64,000 nucleotides of DNA, from contig NZ_JAQFVF010000015.1 in NCBI RefSeq assembly GCF_027789125.1, positions 51,123 through 115,122 on the forward strand, written 5' to 3'. Below the pieces are notes generated by a model that was not told the DNA's origin, did not search any database, and worked only from the letters and a program-made list of their open reading frames with translations. This DNA comes from Paenibacillus aestuarii (lineage in GTDB: Bacteria > Bacillota > Bacilli > Paenibacillales > NBRC-103111). This document shows, piece by piece, positions 18,276 through 27,818 of this stretch. Made by a program: the position numbers and the translations under genes. Numbering within the stretch: position 1 is the stretch's first letter; every line of letters begins with the position of its first letter.

Positions 18276-19163
18276 TTACAAATGCGATTTCTTCGTGGTG
18301 TAATAGACATACGGAACTATCACGATCATAACGATAAAGACGAGCATCCACGAAATCGCTGAACCAATCCCGATATTGGCAAATTTGAACGTTTGGTAAT
18401 ACATCCAGGAGGAGAGTACTTGCGTGCTCTCTGCCGGTCCCCCGCCAGTCATGGCAATAATGATGTCATAGACTTTCATCGAGGCGATCATGGTTGTGGC
18501 GATAACAATCACAAACGTCTCTTGCAATAACGGAATCGTAATATACCAGAACGACTGATAAGGCTTAGCGCCATCGATGATGGCTGCTTCATACGGATCC
18601 TGCGGCAATGTGGACAAGCCTGCCAGGAAAAGAACCATCGGTTGGCCTACACCTTGCCAGACCCCTGCAACGAAGACGGCATAGAGCGCGATTTTGGGCT
18701 CTGCGAGCCAGGCATGCGTCCAGCTTTCCAAACCGGCGGACTCCAATATTTTATTGACGAATCCTTGAGTCGGGTTGTACATCCATGCCCATACCGTGGC
18801 AACCACGACGCCTGACAAAATATACGGAAAATAAAAGATGCCTCGCATCAGCGTGCGCCCTTTGAGCTTCTTATTCAATAACAGAGCGAGCGACAAGCCG
18901 AGACCCAATGTCACCACAAGCGAGCCGACCATCCAAAGCAAATTATTTTTTAGCGCCCGGGGAAAAACGGTGTCCTTGATAAATAAATCCATATAGTTTT
19001 GCAGGCCGACAAAAGCTTTGGTAGGCGCGATTCCGTTCCAGCTGAAAAAGCTTAAATAAAGCGTATATAGCGACGGCACTAAAATGACCGTCATATAAAT
19101 GACCAAAGCAGGCAGCAAAAATATCCACGGTTTCACGGTCCTAAGTCCCATCCGTCCATCCAC
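18276..19163 (-). CDS. Sugar ABC transporter permease, UgpA/MalF type
   Basis: A 295-residue, six-helix permease with an early hydrophobic FLLPALVIYMTVILVPSLY and the EAA loop DPYEAAIIDGAKPYQSFWYITIPLL. It forms the membrane channel with the MalG-type partner. It begins about 60 bases after the binding-protein gene. AGGAG lies close (3 bases) to the first ATG; Met5 is spaced at 11, so the true start could be four codons later. Confidence 0.92.
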   Translation of the reverse strand: MDGRMGLRTVKPWIFLLPALVIYMTVILVPSLYTLYLSFFSWNGIAPTKAFVGLQNYMDLFIKDTVFPRALKNNLLWMVGSLVVTLGLGLSLALLLNKKLKGRTLMRGIFYFPYILSGVVVATVWAWMYNPTQGFVNKILESAGLESWTHAWLAEPKIALYAVFVAGVWQGVGQPMVLFLAGLSTLPQDPYEAAIIDGAKPYQSFWYITIPLLQETFVIVIATTMIASMKVYDIIIAMTGGGPAESTQVLSSWMYYQTFKFANIGIGSAISWMLVFIVMIVIVPYVYYTTKKSHL

Positions 19164-19221
19164 TCCTTCCGTAAGCGTCCGGAGCGATCAATATCTTGAT
19201 CGCCCCAGCCAACCGCTCTTT

Positions 19222-20532
19222 CTATTTCTTATTCTTGTAATCGGTTGCCGCCTTATCGATTTCTTGTGCGGCTTGCTGTGGTGTCCACTCACCGATTGCG
19301 ACACGGTCTTGCGCCTCGAACACTTTCTGGATCACTTGCTGTGGCAGCGCCTGGTCCATGATCAGAAAAGCGCCATCATTTGCGCTATCCAGCAGCTCTT
19401 TCAGATGCGGCGTCTTATCCGAAATTTTCGTGTTCAACGCCGCCGGTGAACCGTAATCTTCAATATATTTATTGACGACATTCACGCTCGTCACATATTC
19501 AGCAAGCTTTACAGCCGCTTCTTGCTTCGCCTTATCGGCCGTGCCGTTAATTTGGAACATTTCGGCGAACACCGAAGGGCGTGCCGGCTTTTGCTCTGTC
19601 GGAAACTTGAATACGCTGAAATTTTTGGCATCTGTCGCGTTGGTATTCAGATTGCGGTCAAACCATGTGCCTTCGTTGATTAAGCCCGCTTTTTGCTGAT
19701 AAATAAGCGCTTCTGCTTCCTGCGGATCGAGGGAGACGTAACCTTTCGGGAAATATCCCTTATCCGTGTACTCTTTCAGCTTCTCAAACGTTTTCACAAC
19801 GGCCGGATCGTTCCAAGACGCATTCAAGCTCGTCAATTTATCATGCAGCTCCGGCCCGCCAAAATGTTCCAGCAGCGCTTCGGTCAGCCTCATCGTATGC
19901 CAGCCGCCTTTGCTGCCGAACGCCAGCGGAGTGACACCGCTATCTTTCAACGTTTTCAATTGTGCTTCAAAATCGGCAAACGTCGCTGGCGGCTTCAAAT
20001 TCGCTTTCTCATACACGCTGTTCGGATACCACATGCCAAGCACGTTCAGATGGAGCGGAATTCCGGATAATTTACCATGATAAGTGGACATATCCAATGC
20101 CGCTTTGTTGTACAACTCCGCATATTTATGATCCTTGGCGATCTGCGTCAAATCGAGCGTCAAGCCATTCTCGGGATAAAAGGATCCAAGCGATCCCCCC
20201 CAAGTAAACCACATGTCCGGAAGCGTCTTGGAATTTGCGGCCAGCTTCAGATTCTCTTTGATCGGATCCGTTCCATATTTACTGATTTGCACGTCGATGT
20301 TCGCATTTTCTTTCTTGAAATCGTCCACGGCTTTATCCAACCATTCCCAGCCATTATCCAGCGACCACACCGTAATCGTTACTTTCTGTCCGGCATCCTT
20401 TTTATCGCCGCCAGCCGCTGCCCCGGTACTGCTTGCGCCTCCACTGTCATTAGACCCGCCGCCTGAGCTGCATCCAGCCAGCATGCCTCCGGCCAGCAAG
20501 ACAGATGCAAGAATGGAAAATCCTTTTTTCAT
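19222..20532 (-). CDS. Extracellular sugar-binding lipoprotein (ABC importer)
   Basis: The 436-residue protein has a lipoprotein signal with LAGC (Cys21), a low-complexity Gly/Ser linker, and a family 1 solute-binding fold (VTITVWSLDNGWEW near residue 50, then LPDMWFTWGG and LTEALLEHFGG). It captures an oligosaccharide outside the cell for the two permeases. Its ATG overlaps the stop of the glycoside hydrolase gene (ATGA), so the two are tightly coupled and the hydrolase is likely to act on what this protein binds. Confidence 0.92.
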   Translation of the reverse strand: MKKGFSILASVLLAGGMLAGCSSGGGSNDSGGASSTGAAAGGDKKDAGQKVTITVWSLDNGWEWLDKAVDDFKKENANIDVQISKYGTDPIKENLKLAANSKTLPDMWFTWGGSLGSFYPENGLTLDLTQIAKDHKYAELYNKAALDMSTYHGKLSGIPLHLNVLGMWYPNSVYEKANLKPPATFADFEAQLKTLKDSGVTPLAFGSKGGWHTMRLTEALLEHFGGPELHDKLTSLNASWNDPAVVKTFEKLKEYTDKGYFPKGYVSLDPQEAEALIYQQKAGLINEGTWFDRNLNTNATDAKNFSVFKFPTEQKPARPSVFAEMFQINGTADKAKQEAAVKLAEYVTSVNVVNKYIEDYGSPAALNTKISDKTPHLKELLDSANDGAFLIMDQALPQQVIQKVFEAQDRVAIGEWTPQQAAQEIDKAATDYKNKK

Positions 20533-22034
20533 ACGTTTTCCCCCCGTTGTAAATTGGATGATGCTATTCTGATTCTTAGCGCCATATACGGTTTGGCCGG
20601 CAATTCAATCCGGCATACCCCCTCATACAAACCTTGCATGCGGGTAACTGCCATCTCCCAAGTATCGATCAGATCCATCTCAAAACGGATCCCTTCAGGA
20701 AGGTTCAATTTCCGAAAAGCAGGACGGCTTTGTCCAAAATACACCCAATAATGTTCCTGATCGCTGCCACCTGCTGCTGTATCCCACTGGAAATTGATTG
20801 CGATTTGTCCAAGCTGCGGACCTTCCTCCATGAGCGCTTGCAGAAACTGAATGCGCGCAGCACTTTGGCCATGCAGTGTACCGCCATGCGACCACCAAAT
20901 GATATTCTCGGGATGCACATACGTTTCACCATGTGTGACATAGCCGCCAAAAGCCATTCCCCGCCAGAAACATTCCGTCATCGCCTCGGCTGTCAGATTG
21001 CCCCAACCGTGATTCAAATCTCCTTCATACCTGCACTCATCAATGACGATCGGCTTGCCGTACAGCTTGCGCCACTCCGGAATGAAATTCAGATCGTGAT
21101 GCTGAATGCTGGCGTGCGTCACCCACGGCTTGCCATGATCGTACCAATGGGCATTGCTGCGATAATGAATTTCCGGGTGGTGCCAGTTATGAATCGACCT
21201 CAGGTGCTGGTAAGGGTCTTTCGCTTGGATGAGCTTGAAAAACTTATCCCAATCCTGCATCTTTTTCTCATGCATCAGATCGTATTCATTCGCCAGCGAC
21301 CACCAGATATTGCGAAAAGAAGCTAAGCGAGCAATCGCATATTGCAAGTACAACTCATCTGTCTCTGCAGTCATCTTGGAGAAACCCCAACGATCATAAG
21401 GGTGAAACAGGATGAGATCCGCTTCTATGCCCATGTCCAACAAATCCTGCAGCCGGCTTTCCAAATGACTCCAGTAAGATGGGTCAAATCTTGTGAAGTC
21501 CCAACCCGCCTCCAAAGATCCTGCAAACGGGTACCGCTGCGGTTCGTTCAGATTGTAATCATAATGTTTCGGAAAAACACACATTCTGATTTTGTTAAAC
21601 GGTGACTGACGCAAGCTGGCCAACGTCATCGCTTCGAGCTGCTCGCCCTGGTGCGTCCATGCGTAGCAAGTCGTTCCGTACGGCCGGTATAGCGTGCCGT
21701 CGGCATACGCAAAATGATGCGTATCATGAACCCGCACAGGCCCTCGGTTGCCTGGCAGCGGCTCTTGGCAGCGCAGCGTCCCTGTATGACCATGGAGCGC
21801 TTCGCAATTGCTAACGGTTTCGAACGTCCACAAGCCTAACGTGTCCGGCATAAACCGTATGCAGTACTGCCCATCTCCATCATAGAATCCCTCTGCGTCT
21901 ACGATTCGATGATCGTATCGAAAGCGTCCCACGAGCCGGACGTCCGTAAACGGATTCCCCTCCTGCGGTCCGGTACACCGGTACTCGAATCTCCCCCATT
22001 GCTCGATCTCGTAACCATTCTCGTTCAGTGTCAT
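20529..22034 (-). CDS. Intracellular glycoside hydrolase with DUF5060/DUF4038-type domains
   Basis: A 501-residue protein: an N-terminal DUF5060-like beta domain (about residues 8-85, EQWGRFEYRC and FMPDTLGLWTFET), then a TIM-barrel-like region. Glu250 in WWSLANEYD and Glu333 in IVIDECRYEGD look like the acid/base and nucleophile of a clan A-type retaining enzyme. There is no signal peptide, so it should cut imported material in the cytoplasm. Some DUF4038 proteins are apiosidases (GH140), but this one is only distantly comparable. The ATG at 22034 follows AAAGGAA by nine bases. It is the first gene of the ABC operon, with a cre-like site just upstream. Confidence 0.8.
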   Translation of the reverse strand: MTLNENGYEIEQWGRFEYRCTGPQEGNPFTDVRLVGRFRYDHRIVDAEGFYDGDGQYCIRFMPDTLGLWTFETVSNCEALHGHTGTLRCQEPLPGNRGPVRVHDTHHFAYADGTLYRPYGTTCYAWTHQGEQLEAMTLASLRQSPFNKIRMCVFPKHYDYNLNEPQRYPFAGSLEAGWDFTRFDPSYWSHLESRLQDLLDMGIEADLILFHPYDRWGFSKMTAETDELYLQYAIARLASFRNIWWSLANEYDLMHEKKMQDWDKFFKLIQAKDPYQHLRSIHNWHHPEIHYRSNAHWYDHGKPWVTHASIQHHDLNFIPEWRKLYGKPIVIDECRYEGDLNHGWGNLTAEAMTECFWRGMAFGGYVTHGETYVHPENIIWWSHGGTLHGQSAARIQFLQALMEEGPQLGQIAINFQWDTAAGGSDQEHYWVYFGQSRPAFRKLNLPEGIRFEMDLIDTWEMAVTRMQGLYEGVCRIELPAKPYMALRIRIASSNLQRGENV

Positions 22035-22052
22035 TGGCTGCGGTTCCTTTCT

Positions 22053-22066
22053 TGTAAGCGTTAACT
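22053..22066 (+). promoter_or_regulatory. Candidate cre (CcpA) site before the ABC/GH operon
   Basis: TGTAAGCGTTAACT matches the cre consensus TGWAANCGNTNWCA at 13 of 14 positions. It lies 19-32 bases upstream of the glycoside hydrolase start, where binding would block transcription. Confidence 0.65.
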
Positions 22067-22215
22067 TCATTGTACGGGAACCTGTGAGCAGCCGTAAGGA
22101 ACTAAACTTGCTCTTTCCTTTGTTTTTATGTCCATTTCAGCCAAGAAAAAGGAGCTCCCGGTGCTAGAATAGAACTTTTTTGACATTCCGTATGTTTTTT
22201 TGCTCTGGTCTGTCC

Positions 22216-23400
22216 TTATTGGTTGCGGTATTCAATCGGGGTAACCCCAAATTTCTCCTTAAACAATTTGCTGAAATAATGAGCGTTTGCATACCCAACC
22301 TCAGTGGCGATCTCGTATACTTTGCGATTCGTTTCGCGAAGCTTCTTTTGCGCGTATTCAAGCTTATTGCGGATCACGTAATCGCTGAAATTTTCCCCCA
22401 CTTCTTTTTGAAAAACCCGGCTCAAATAGCCTTGACTCACATGGATGTCTGCAGCGACCTTACTGAGCGTCATATCTTCCTCCAGCAGCCTGCGGTCCAC
22501 CCATTCTTTGGCCATACGCACAATCAGATTATCGCTTTGCTCTTTAACCGGCAGCCGCAATAGCGCCTCTAGATAAGCTTTTGGCAGGTCGGTGATATGA
22601 GCGTAACAGGAGCTGTGCGAGTAGACGACGGCTGCATTCAGCAGCTCCAGCACTTTTTGCCGCAATCCTTCCAAATACTTACTCTTTTCCGGCTGCTTAT
22701 TACCGCTTGCCTTGGCCATGAGCGGAGCGATCCAAATGACTTCACGATAATGACGGTGAAAAACGAAGCCTCCCCAATCCTTCGCTACCAGCTCGTCAAT
22801 CAAGTACAGCAAAGAAACAAAGCGTAAATGCTCGGAATCGGCAGTTTCCGCAATCGCATCTTCTCTTTTGCGAATGATGGTCAACCAACAGCCCATCTTG
22901 AATTCATCCGTCTCCAACTCCGAGGCAAACGGCGGGGACGGGAACGTATACGTGTCCAGCATGGAAAGCAGGTACTCATTCTTATCATCACCGCTCAACT
23001 GCTGGCGTGAAGGCGGCTTTTGCTCCTCCAGGAGCTTAACGGCTTTGCCCAGCACCTCTCTGATTTCGTCCTCGTCCATCGTCGGTTTATGCAAATAATC
23101 AACCGCACCGAGACGAAGCGCTTCTTTGGCATAAGCAAAATCGTCATAGCTGCTCAAAAAAATGACCTGTACGCCCGCATATTGCTGTTTGATTTGCTTC
23201 GCCAACACCAAACCATCCATGCCCGGCATGCGAATGTCCGTCAGCACGATGTGAATTTGCTGCGACGCCAAAATGCTGAGTGCCTCCTCGCCATTGGAAG
23301 CTTCCGCCTTCCAGTTAAGGCCGAGACTCTCCCAATTGACCATATAGCGAAGGCCAACCCTGACGATCGATTCGTCTTCAACTACGAGTAGATTCCACAT
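22216..23400 (-). CDS. YesN-type response regulator (REC + AraC)
   Basis: The 394-residue protein has a receiver domain (phospho-acceptor Asp55 in VLTDIRMPGMDG; acidic pair in VVEDES), a middle region, and a C-terminal AraC domain (MTLSKVAADIHVSQGYLSRVFQKEVGENF and EIATEVGYANAHYFSKLFKEKFGVTP). It overlaps the sensor kinase gene by 23 bases. It most likely activates the ABC/glycoside hydrolase operon just downstream in response to the imported sugar. Confidence 0.93.
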   Translation of the reverse strand: MWNLLVVEDESIVRVGLRYMVNWESLGLNWKAEASNGEEALSILASQQIHIVLTDIRMPGMDGLVLAKQIKQQYAGVQVIFLSSYDDFAYAKEALRLGAVDYLHKPTMDEDEIREVLGKAVKLLEEQKPPSRQQLSGDDKNEYLLSMLDTYTFPSPPFASELETDEFKMGCWLTIIRKREDAIAETADSEHLRFVSLLYLIDELVAKDWGGFVFHRHYREVIWIAPLMAKASGNKQPEKSKYLEGLRQKVLELLNAAVVYSHSSCYAHITDLPKAYLEALLRLPVKEQSDNLIVRMAKEWVDRRLLEEDMTLSKVAADIHVSQGYLSRVFQKEVGENFSDYVIRNKLEYAQKKLRETNRKVYEIATEVGYANAHYFSKLFKEKFGVTPIEYRNQ

Positions 23401-25189
23401 CGTTAGACACCGCTTTCATTGTAATATAAGGCATGCAGAGGATGATTTGCGCCTTGCCCTCTCGCTGTTTCACAGCAAGTCCGTATTTGTCGCCGAATCG
23501 CAATCGAATGCGTTCTCGCACATTTCGAAGCCCGATATGAATCGAATCTGTCGAATCTTCCAGCTGCGGCACATCGCCTACTTGCTTCAGCTTTTCTTCT
23601 GAGAAGCCGATGCCATCGTCCGTAATTTGCAAAAGCAAATTCGATTCATCATCTTGCAATTCAGCCGATACGGCAATATGCAGCTTACGCTCCAAACCTG
23701 TCGAACCATAGAAAATCGAGTTTTCCAATAGTGGCTGAATCAGCATTGGCGGCACAGCCGCGTTCAGCAGCCGATCCGGGATATTCCATTCCACTTCGAA
23801 GACGTTGGTATAACGCAGATCCATTAAGCTGACGTAATGCTTCAACAGCTCAATTTCATGTTCCAGACTAATGAGTTCGGCGTCGAGCTTCATATTCGCA
23901 TGCAGCAGCTTATTCAAAGAATGAATCAGTTTCGCAATTTGGGTAGATTGTTGCAGAAGAGCCAGCATGCGGATGGAGTTCAACGTATTGTACAAAAAAT
24001 GGGGCTGCATGCGCGCGCGAAGCGCATACAGCTCGGATTTGCGCTTCTGCCGTTCCTTTTCCTCGATCGACAGGACCAGCTCATTGAGCCGCAGCACCAT
24101 GCGGCCATAACTGTTCTGCAATTGGCCGATCTCATCGCCCCGCTCCAGCTGTACCGGCGCCAAAAATTTCCCCCGCTCCACTTCCCGCATCGAGCGGATC
24201 AAGCGCGAAATCGGCTTAGACAGCCCTCGCGCCAAAAGCCAGGACACCACAGCCGCCGCAATGGCCATCGTAATGACGATCGCTACCGTATAATTCCGGA
24301 TCGTGCGGCTTCCTCGGAGCATTTCATCCTTGTTCACGCCCATATACACTTTCCAACCCAAGTAATCGCTTTGTAAATAAACGCCGCTGAACATCTTTCC
24401 ATTTCTGTCTTCCGTCACGCTTGCTTCCCAACTGCCTCTTTTTTGCGCATTGCTGATCGCTTGAATGCGCGCCGCCAATTTGGTATCCGACGAGTAAATC
24501 AGATTTCGCTCTTGATCGAGCACGGTCACCTGAACATTATTCAGCTGCAGTGAATTCACAATTTTTGGAATGAAATCAGGCAGCATGTACAACGCGATGA
24601 CGGCCAACGGCTTGGAATCCTCATCCAAAATCAACCGCGAACCTAGGATCGCTTTAAAAGGATCTTTAAACTGATGAATATCCATGATGCCGGTGACGAC
24701 GAAACCGCCTTTTTTAGCCATCACTTGTTGATACCAAGCGGATTCTCTAGCTCGGTCTTCCTCATTGAGCGTGGGATTGCCGCTGATCAAATACCCGTTC
24801 TCCGACCCGTTCATCCCATAGACCATCAGCCCTTTAATCGATGAATTAATCGACGGATAAACGCTCATGAGACGAATCAAAGTCTTCTGTGCATCCCTCT
24901 CGGCCGTCCCCCACAACTCCGGGCTTGTATAAGGTTTATTCAAAAAACTGAACGTCTCCGGAGTAAAATAAGGAAGCATGGAAAAGCGGTCGAAGTCATT
25001 GATCTGACGTTCAATGGAGGTGTTCAGCTGAGCGAGAATGATATTCAGATCCTGCTCGGTCTGATCGTGCAGCATCACAGCCGATTTCTGGTAAGCGGTA
25101 ATGCCAATCAACAAAGAGGGAATGCTGCTGAGCAATAAGAACATCATGAACAATTTCGTTTGAAAGCGAATATTTCTCCATTTCGACAT
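23378..25189 (-). CDS. YesM-type membrane sensor histidine kinase
   Basis: A 603-residue kinase: a first membrane helix (LFMMFLLLSSIPSLLIGIT), a large extracellular sensor, a second helix (about residues 300-320), a HAMP linker, then the phospho-acceptor His in MQPHFLYNTLNSIRML and an ATPase domain (LLENSIFYGSTG; ITDDGIGFSEEKL). It is probably the sugar-status sensor for the downstream importer. GGGG stands eight bases before the ATG. Confidence 0.93.
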   Translation of the reverse strand: MSKWRNIRFQTKLFMMFLLLSSIPSLLIGITAYQKSAVMLHDQTEQDLNIILAQLNTSIERQINDFDRFSMLPYFTPETFSFLNKPYTSPELWGTAERDAQKTLIRLMSVYPSINSSIKGLMVYGMNGSENGYLISGNPTLNEEDRARESAWYQQVMAKKGGFVVTGIMDIHQFKDPFKAILGSRLILDEDSKPLAVIALYMLPDFIPKIVNSLQLNNVQVTVLDQERNLIYSSDTKLAARIQAISNAQKRGSWEASVTEDRNGKMFSGVYLQSDYLGWKVYMGVNKDEMLRGSRTIRNYTVAIVITMAIAAAVVSWLLARGLSKPISRLIRSMREVERGKFLAPVQLERGDEIGQLQNSYGRMVLRLNELVLSIEEKERQKRKSELYALRARMQPHFLYNTLNSIRMLALLQQSTQIAKLIHSLNKLLHANMKLDAELISLEHEIELLKHYVSLMDLRYTNVFEVEWNIPDRLLNAAVPPMLIQPLLENSIFYGSTGLERKLHIAVSAELQDDESNLLLQITDDGIGFSEEKLKQVGDVPQLEDSTDSIHIGLRNVRERIRLRFGDKYGLAVKQREGKAQIILCMPYITMKAVSNDVESTRS

Positions 25190-25255
25190 CGATACACCCC
25201 GCGAAAGCTGTCATTATTTCCTCACATTATAAGGGAGTATAGCTTACTGGTATAC

Positions 25256-25300
25256 AAAAAAATCCCATCCTGCGATCGGACCGCGGTTTGGGAAATTTCG
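25256..25300 (-). terminator. Terminator after the kinase operon
   Basis: AATCCCA (25261-25267) pairs with TGGGAAATT (25289-25297), enclosing a GC-rich inner stem, with T7 after it on the minus strand. It ends the isomerase-transketolase-kinase transcript before the YesM gene. Confidence 0.65.
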
Positions 25301-25320
25301 GACTTGTCGTCATTCATGTT

Positions 25321-26865
25321 CTAGGTGCCGACACCTTCATTGTGATTCACGCCTCTGGAAGTCGCTTCAGCCTTCGCGTCAGATCTTAACACAGCAGCCA
25401 CTGCCCGCTTCCAGCCGGTATAATGCGTTTCCCGCTCATGCATGTCCATCGATGGTTCGTATGCATGGTAGGATAAATGTCTTGTGGGAATTTCCTCCAC
25501 AGAACGCCAAAACCCGACGCCTAGGCCGCCCAAGTAGACTGAGCCCATCGCCGATAGCTCGGCTATATCCGATTTGGCCACATGGATATCGAGCAAGTCG
25601 GCTTGGAATTGCATCAGCACGGCGTTATCCGAAGCACCGCCGTCTGCGCGCAGAACCTTAAGGCGAATCCCCGTTTCTGCCTGCATCAATTCAACTGCAT
25701 CGCGCACTTGATAGGCGATGCTTTCAAGGGCTGCCCGAATAATATGGGGCTTTCCGGTACTTCGATGCATCCCCGTAATCGCCGCCCTCGCGTAGGGGTC
25801 CCAATATGGCGCCCCTAGCCCGACAAACGCCGGCACCAAATAAACGCCTTCGTTACGCGGTGCTTGGGCAAGCAGCTCACCCATCTCGGCAAACGAACGG
25901 AACAAGCCCAAATTGTCGCGTACCCATTTAATGGAATCCCCTGACACGCGTATCACTGCTTCCAGCGCATATTCGATTTGTCCGTCTCTGCCCCAGGCGA
26001 TGGCACTAACGAGGCCTTGCTCCGACAACGCAGGCTTGCCGCCGACGTTCATTAACACAGAAGTGCCCGTGCCGTAAGTCGCTTTGGCCATGCCCGGCTC
26101 CCAGCACTGCTGGCCGAACAGTGCCGCCTGCGAGTCGCCGATCACCCCGGAAATCGGCACGGCTTCCGGCCATAAATCTATGTCAGCCGTACAGCCGAAG
26201 AGGTCGTCGGATGATTTGACGACCGGCAGCACCTCCAACGGCACACCAAACAAGTCGCACATCGCAGCATCCCATTGAAGCGAATAAATGTTGAATAATG
26301 ACGTGCGGCTCGCATTCGTATAATCCGTCGCGTGCACGTTCCCGCCCGTCAGCTTCCACACCAGCCAGCTGTCCATCGTTCCGGCCAACAGCTTTCCTTG
26401 TGCGAGTAACGTTCGCGCCTCCTCTGCGTTGCGAAGCATCCAGTGCCATTTGGAAGCGGAAAAATAAGGATCCAGCATCAAGCCGGTCGCCGAGCGGACG
26501 AGCGGTGCGAAGCCCGCCTCTTGCAAAGCGGCACATTCGTCTGCTGTCCGTTGGCACTGCCACACAATCGCATGATGGATCGGCTTGCCTGTCGTCCGAT
26601 CCCACATGACGGCTGTTTCCCGTTGATTCGTAATGGTCAAAGCGGCCAATTGCACGGCGCTGATGCCCGCCAGCTTGAGCGCTTCTTGGGCTGTTCGCTT
26701 GACATTCTCGTAGATCTCATCGGGATCGTGTTCAACCCAGCCGGGCGCCGGATAAATCTGTTGATGCTCTGCAGCGCTTTTAGCCACAATTTTGCCGTCT
26801 TGATGAATGACCAGCGCCTTGGTGCCGGAGGTACTCTGGTCAATCGCCAGAATGAATTTTTCCAT
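25321..26865 (-). CDS. FGGY carbohydrate kinase, GlpK-like with altered pocket
   Basis: A 514-residue kinase very like glycerol kinase. Residues equivalent to E. coli GlpK Arg83, Glu84, Trp103, Tyr135 and Asp245 are present (Arg82/Glu83 in TNQRET, Trp102 in IVWQC, Tyr134 in DPYFSASK, Asp244 in GDSQAALFGQ). The Phe270 position, which packs against glycerol, is Ser269 (YGTGTSVLMN). In this operon it may phosphorylate a ketose or dihydroxyacetone instead of glycerol. The ATG at 26865 has AAGGTG six bases upstream and starts ten bases after the transketolase stop; a longer frame overlaps that gene and is not real. Confidence 0.88.
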   Translation of the reverse strand: MEKFILAIDQSTSGTKALVIHQDGKIVAKSAAEHQQIYPAPGWVEHDPDEIYENVKRTAQEALKLAGISAVQLAALTITNQRETAVMWDRTTGKPIHHAIVWQCQRTADECAALQEAGFAPLVRSATGLMLDPYFSASKWHWMLRNAEEARTLLAQGKLLAGTMDSWLVWKLTGGNVHATDYTNASRTSLFNIYSLQWDAAMCDLFGVPLEVLPVVKSSDDLFGCTADIDLWPEAVPISGVIGDSQAALFGQQCWEPGMAKATYGTGTSVLMNVGGKPALSEQGLVSAIAWGRDGQIEYALEAVIRVSGDSIKWVRDNLGLFRSFAEMGELLAQAPRNEGVYLVPAFVGLGAPYWDPYARAAITGMHRSTGKPHIIRAALESIAYQVRDAVELMQAETGIRLKVLRADGGASDNAVLMQFQADLLDIHVAKSDIAELSAMGSVYLGGLGVGFWRSVEEIPTRHLSYHAYEPSMDMHERETHYTGWKRAVAAVLRSDAKAEATSRGVNHNEGVGT

Positions 26866-26875
26866 GCGCGTCACC

Positions 26876-27814
26876 TTATTTCCCAAGCATTTGCAGCGCA
26901 ATGCTTTTGATATTTGAGGCGCTGATCCCGTAATACGCGAATACTTCCGCTGTTTTGCCGGCGATGGCCGGTTCGTCCGGTATACCCAGAATCCGCATCG
27001 GAACAGGCCGGTGTTGAACGACGACTTCCGCCACAGCTGAACCGAGTCCACCGTTAATGCTGTGCTCTTCAACCGTAATGATATGACCGGTTTCTTCTGC
27101 AGCTCGGATGATCGCCTCTTCATCCAACGGCTTGATCGTATGCATGTTCAGAACGCGGCAAGATACACCGGCCTCCCGCAATGCGGCTTCAGCGTCGAGC
27201 GCGATGCGCACGGTTTCGCCGACAGCGATGATCGTGATGTCGTGCCCTTCACGCATCGTGACCGCTTTGCCGATGACGAACTCGTAATCGTCGGACTCAT
27301 ACGAGTCCTCGACCGGGTTTCGCCCAATCCGCACGTAGACGCCGCCTTCGTATTGAACGAGCGCTTCCGTCATTTTTTTGGTTTCATGCCGGTCCGCAGG
27401 CAGCACGACGGCCAAACCAGGAATGGCGCGAGCAACTGCAATATCCTGCACAGAATGGTGAGACATGCCCAGCGCCCCATAGCTGACGCCACCACTGATG
27501 CCGACCAACTTCACATTGGTTGCGGAATATGCGACATCGACTTTGATCTGCTCAATGCTTCGCATACTAAGGAAACATGCGGGCGATGTGACAAAAGGCT
27601 TCTTCCCGCTATGCGCCAGTCCTGCGGATATGCCGACAATGTTCTGCTCGGCGATGCCGACCTCCACGAATTGCTCAGGGTAAGCTTTCGCGAACGATGC
27701 CATTGCCGCAGAACCTCTGGAGTCGCTGGCGAGCACCATAATATCGCGATCATCCTTAGCCAGTTCCAGCAGTGTATCACAAATGACTTGGCGATTCGGA
27801 ATCGTATTGGCCAT
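26876..27814 (-). CDS. Transketolase, C-terminal (pyrimidine-domain) subunit
   Basis: The 312-residue protein carries the Pyr and C-terminal domains of a split transketolase. The catalytic Glu lies in FVEVGIAEQNIVGISAGLA; SYGALGMSHHSVQDIAVAR and the C-terminal GGLGSAVAEVVVQ are typical. With the adjacent N-terminal subunit it moves two-carbon units between sugars using thiamine diphosphate. The ATG at 27814, preceded by GGGGGA, is four bases after its partner's stop codon. Split transketolases in sugar operons often serve one specific substrate and not the central pentose pathway. Confidence 0.93.
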   Translation of the reverse strand: MANTIPNRQVICDTLLELAKDDRDIMVLASDSRGSAAMASFAKAYPEQFVEVGIAEQNIVGISAGLAHSGKKPFVTSPACFLSMRSIEQIKVDVAYSATNVKLVGISGGVSYGALGMSHHSVQDIAVARAIPGLAVVLPADRHETKKMTEALVQYEGGVYVRIGRNPVEDSYESDDYEFVIGKAVTMREGHDITIIAVGETVRIALDAEAALREAGVSCRVLNMHTIKPLDEEAIIRAAEETGHIITVEEHSINGGLGSAVAEVVVQHRPVPMRILGIPDEPAIAGKTAEVFAYYGISASNIKSIALQMLGK

Positions 27815-27818
27815 CGTT

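Noticed and set aside
18943..19128. Short frames opposite or within the ABC permease genes, and many similar antisense frames across the window
   Set aside because: They follow the codon pattern of the genes on the other strand or in another frame, have no ribosome sites and no recognisable domains.
25321..27123. A longer frame that would add 86 residues to the kinase
   Set aside because: It overlaps the transketolase gene; the added residues have no family match and the ATG at 26865 has a proper ribosome site and matches GlpK N-termini.
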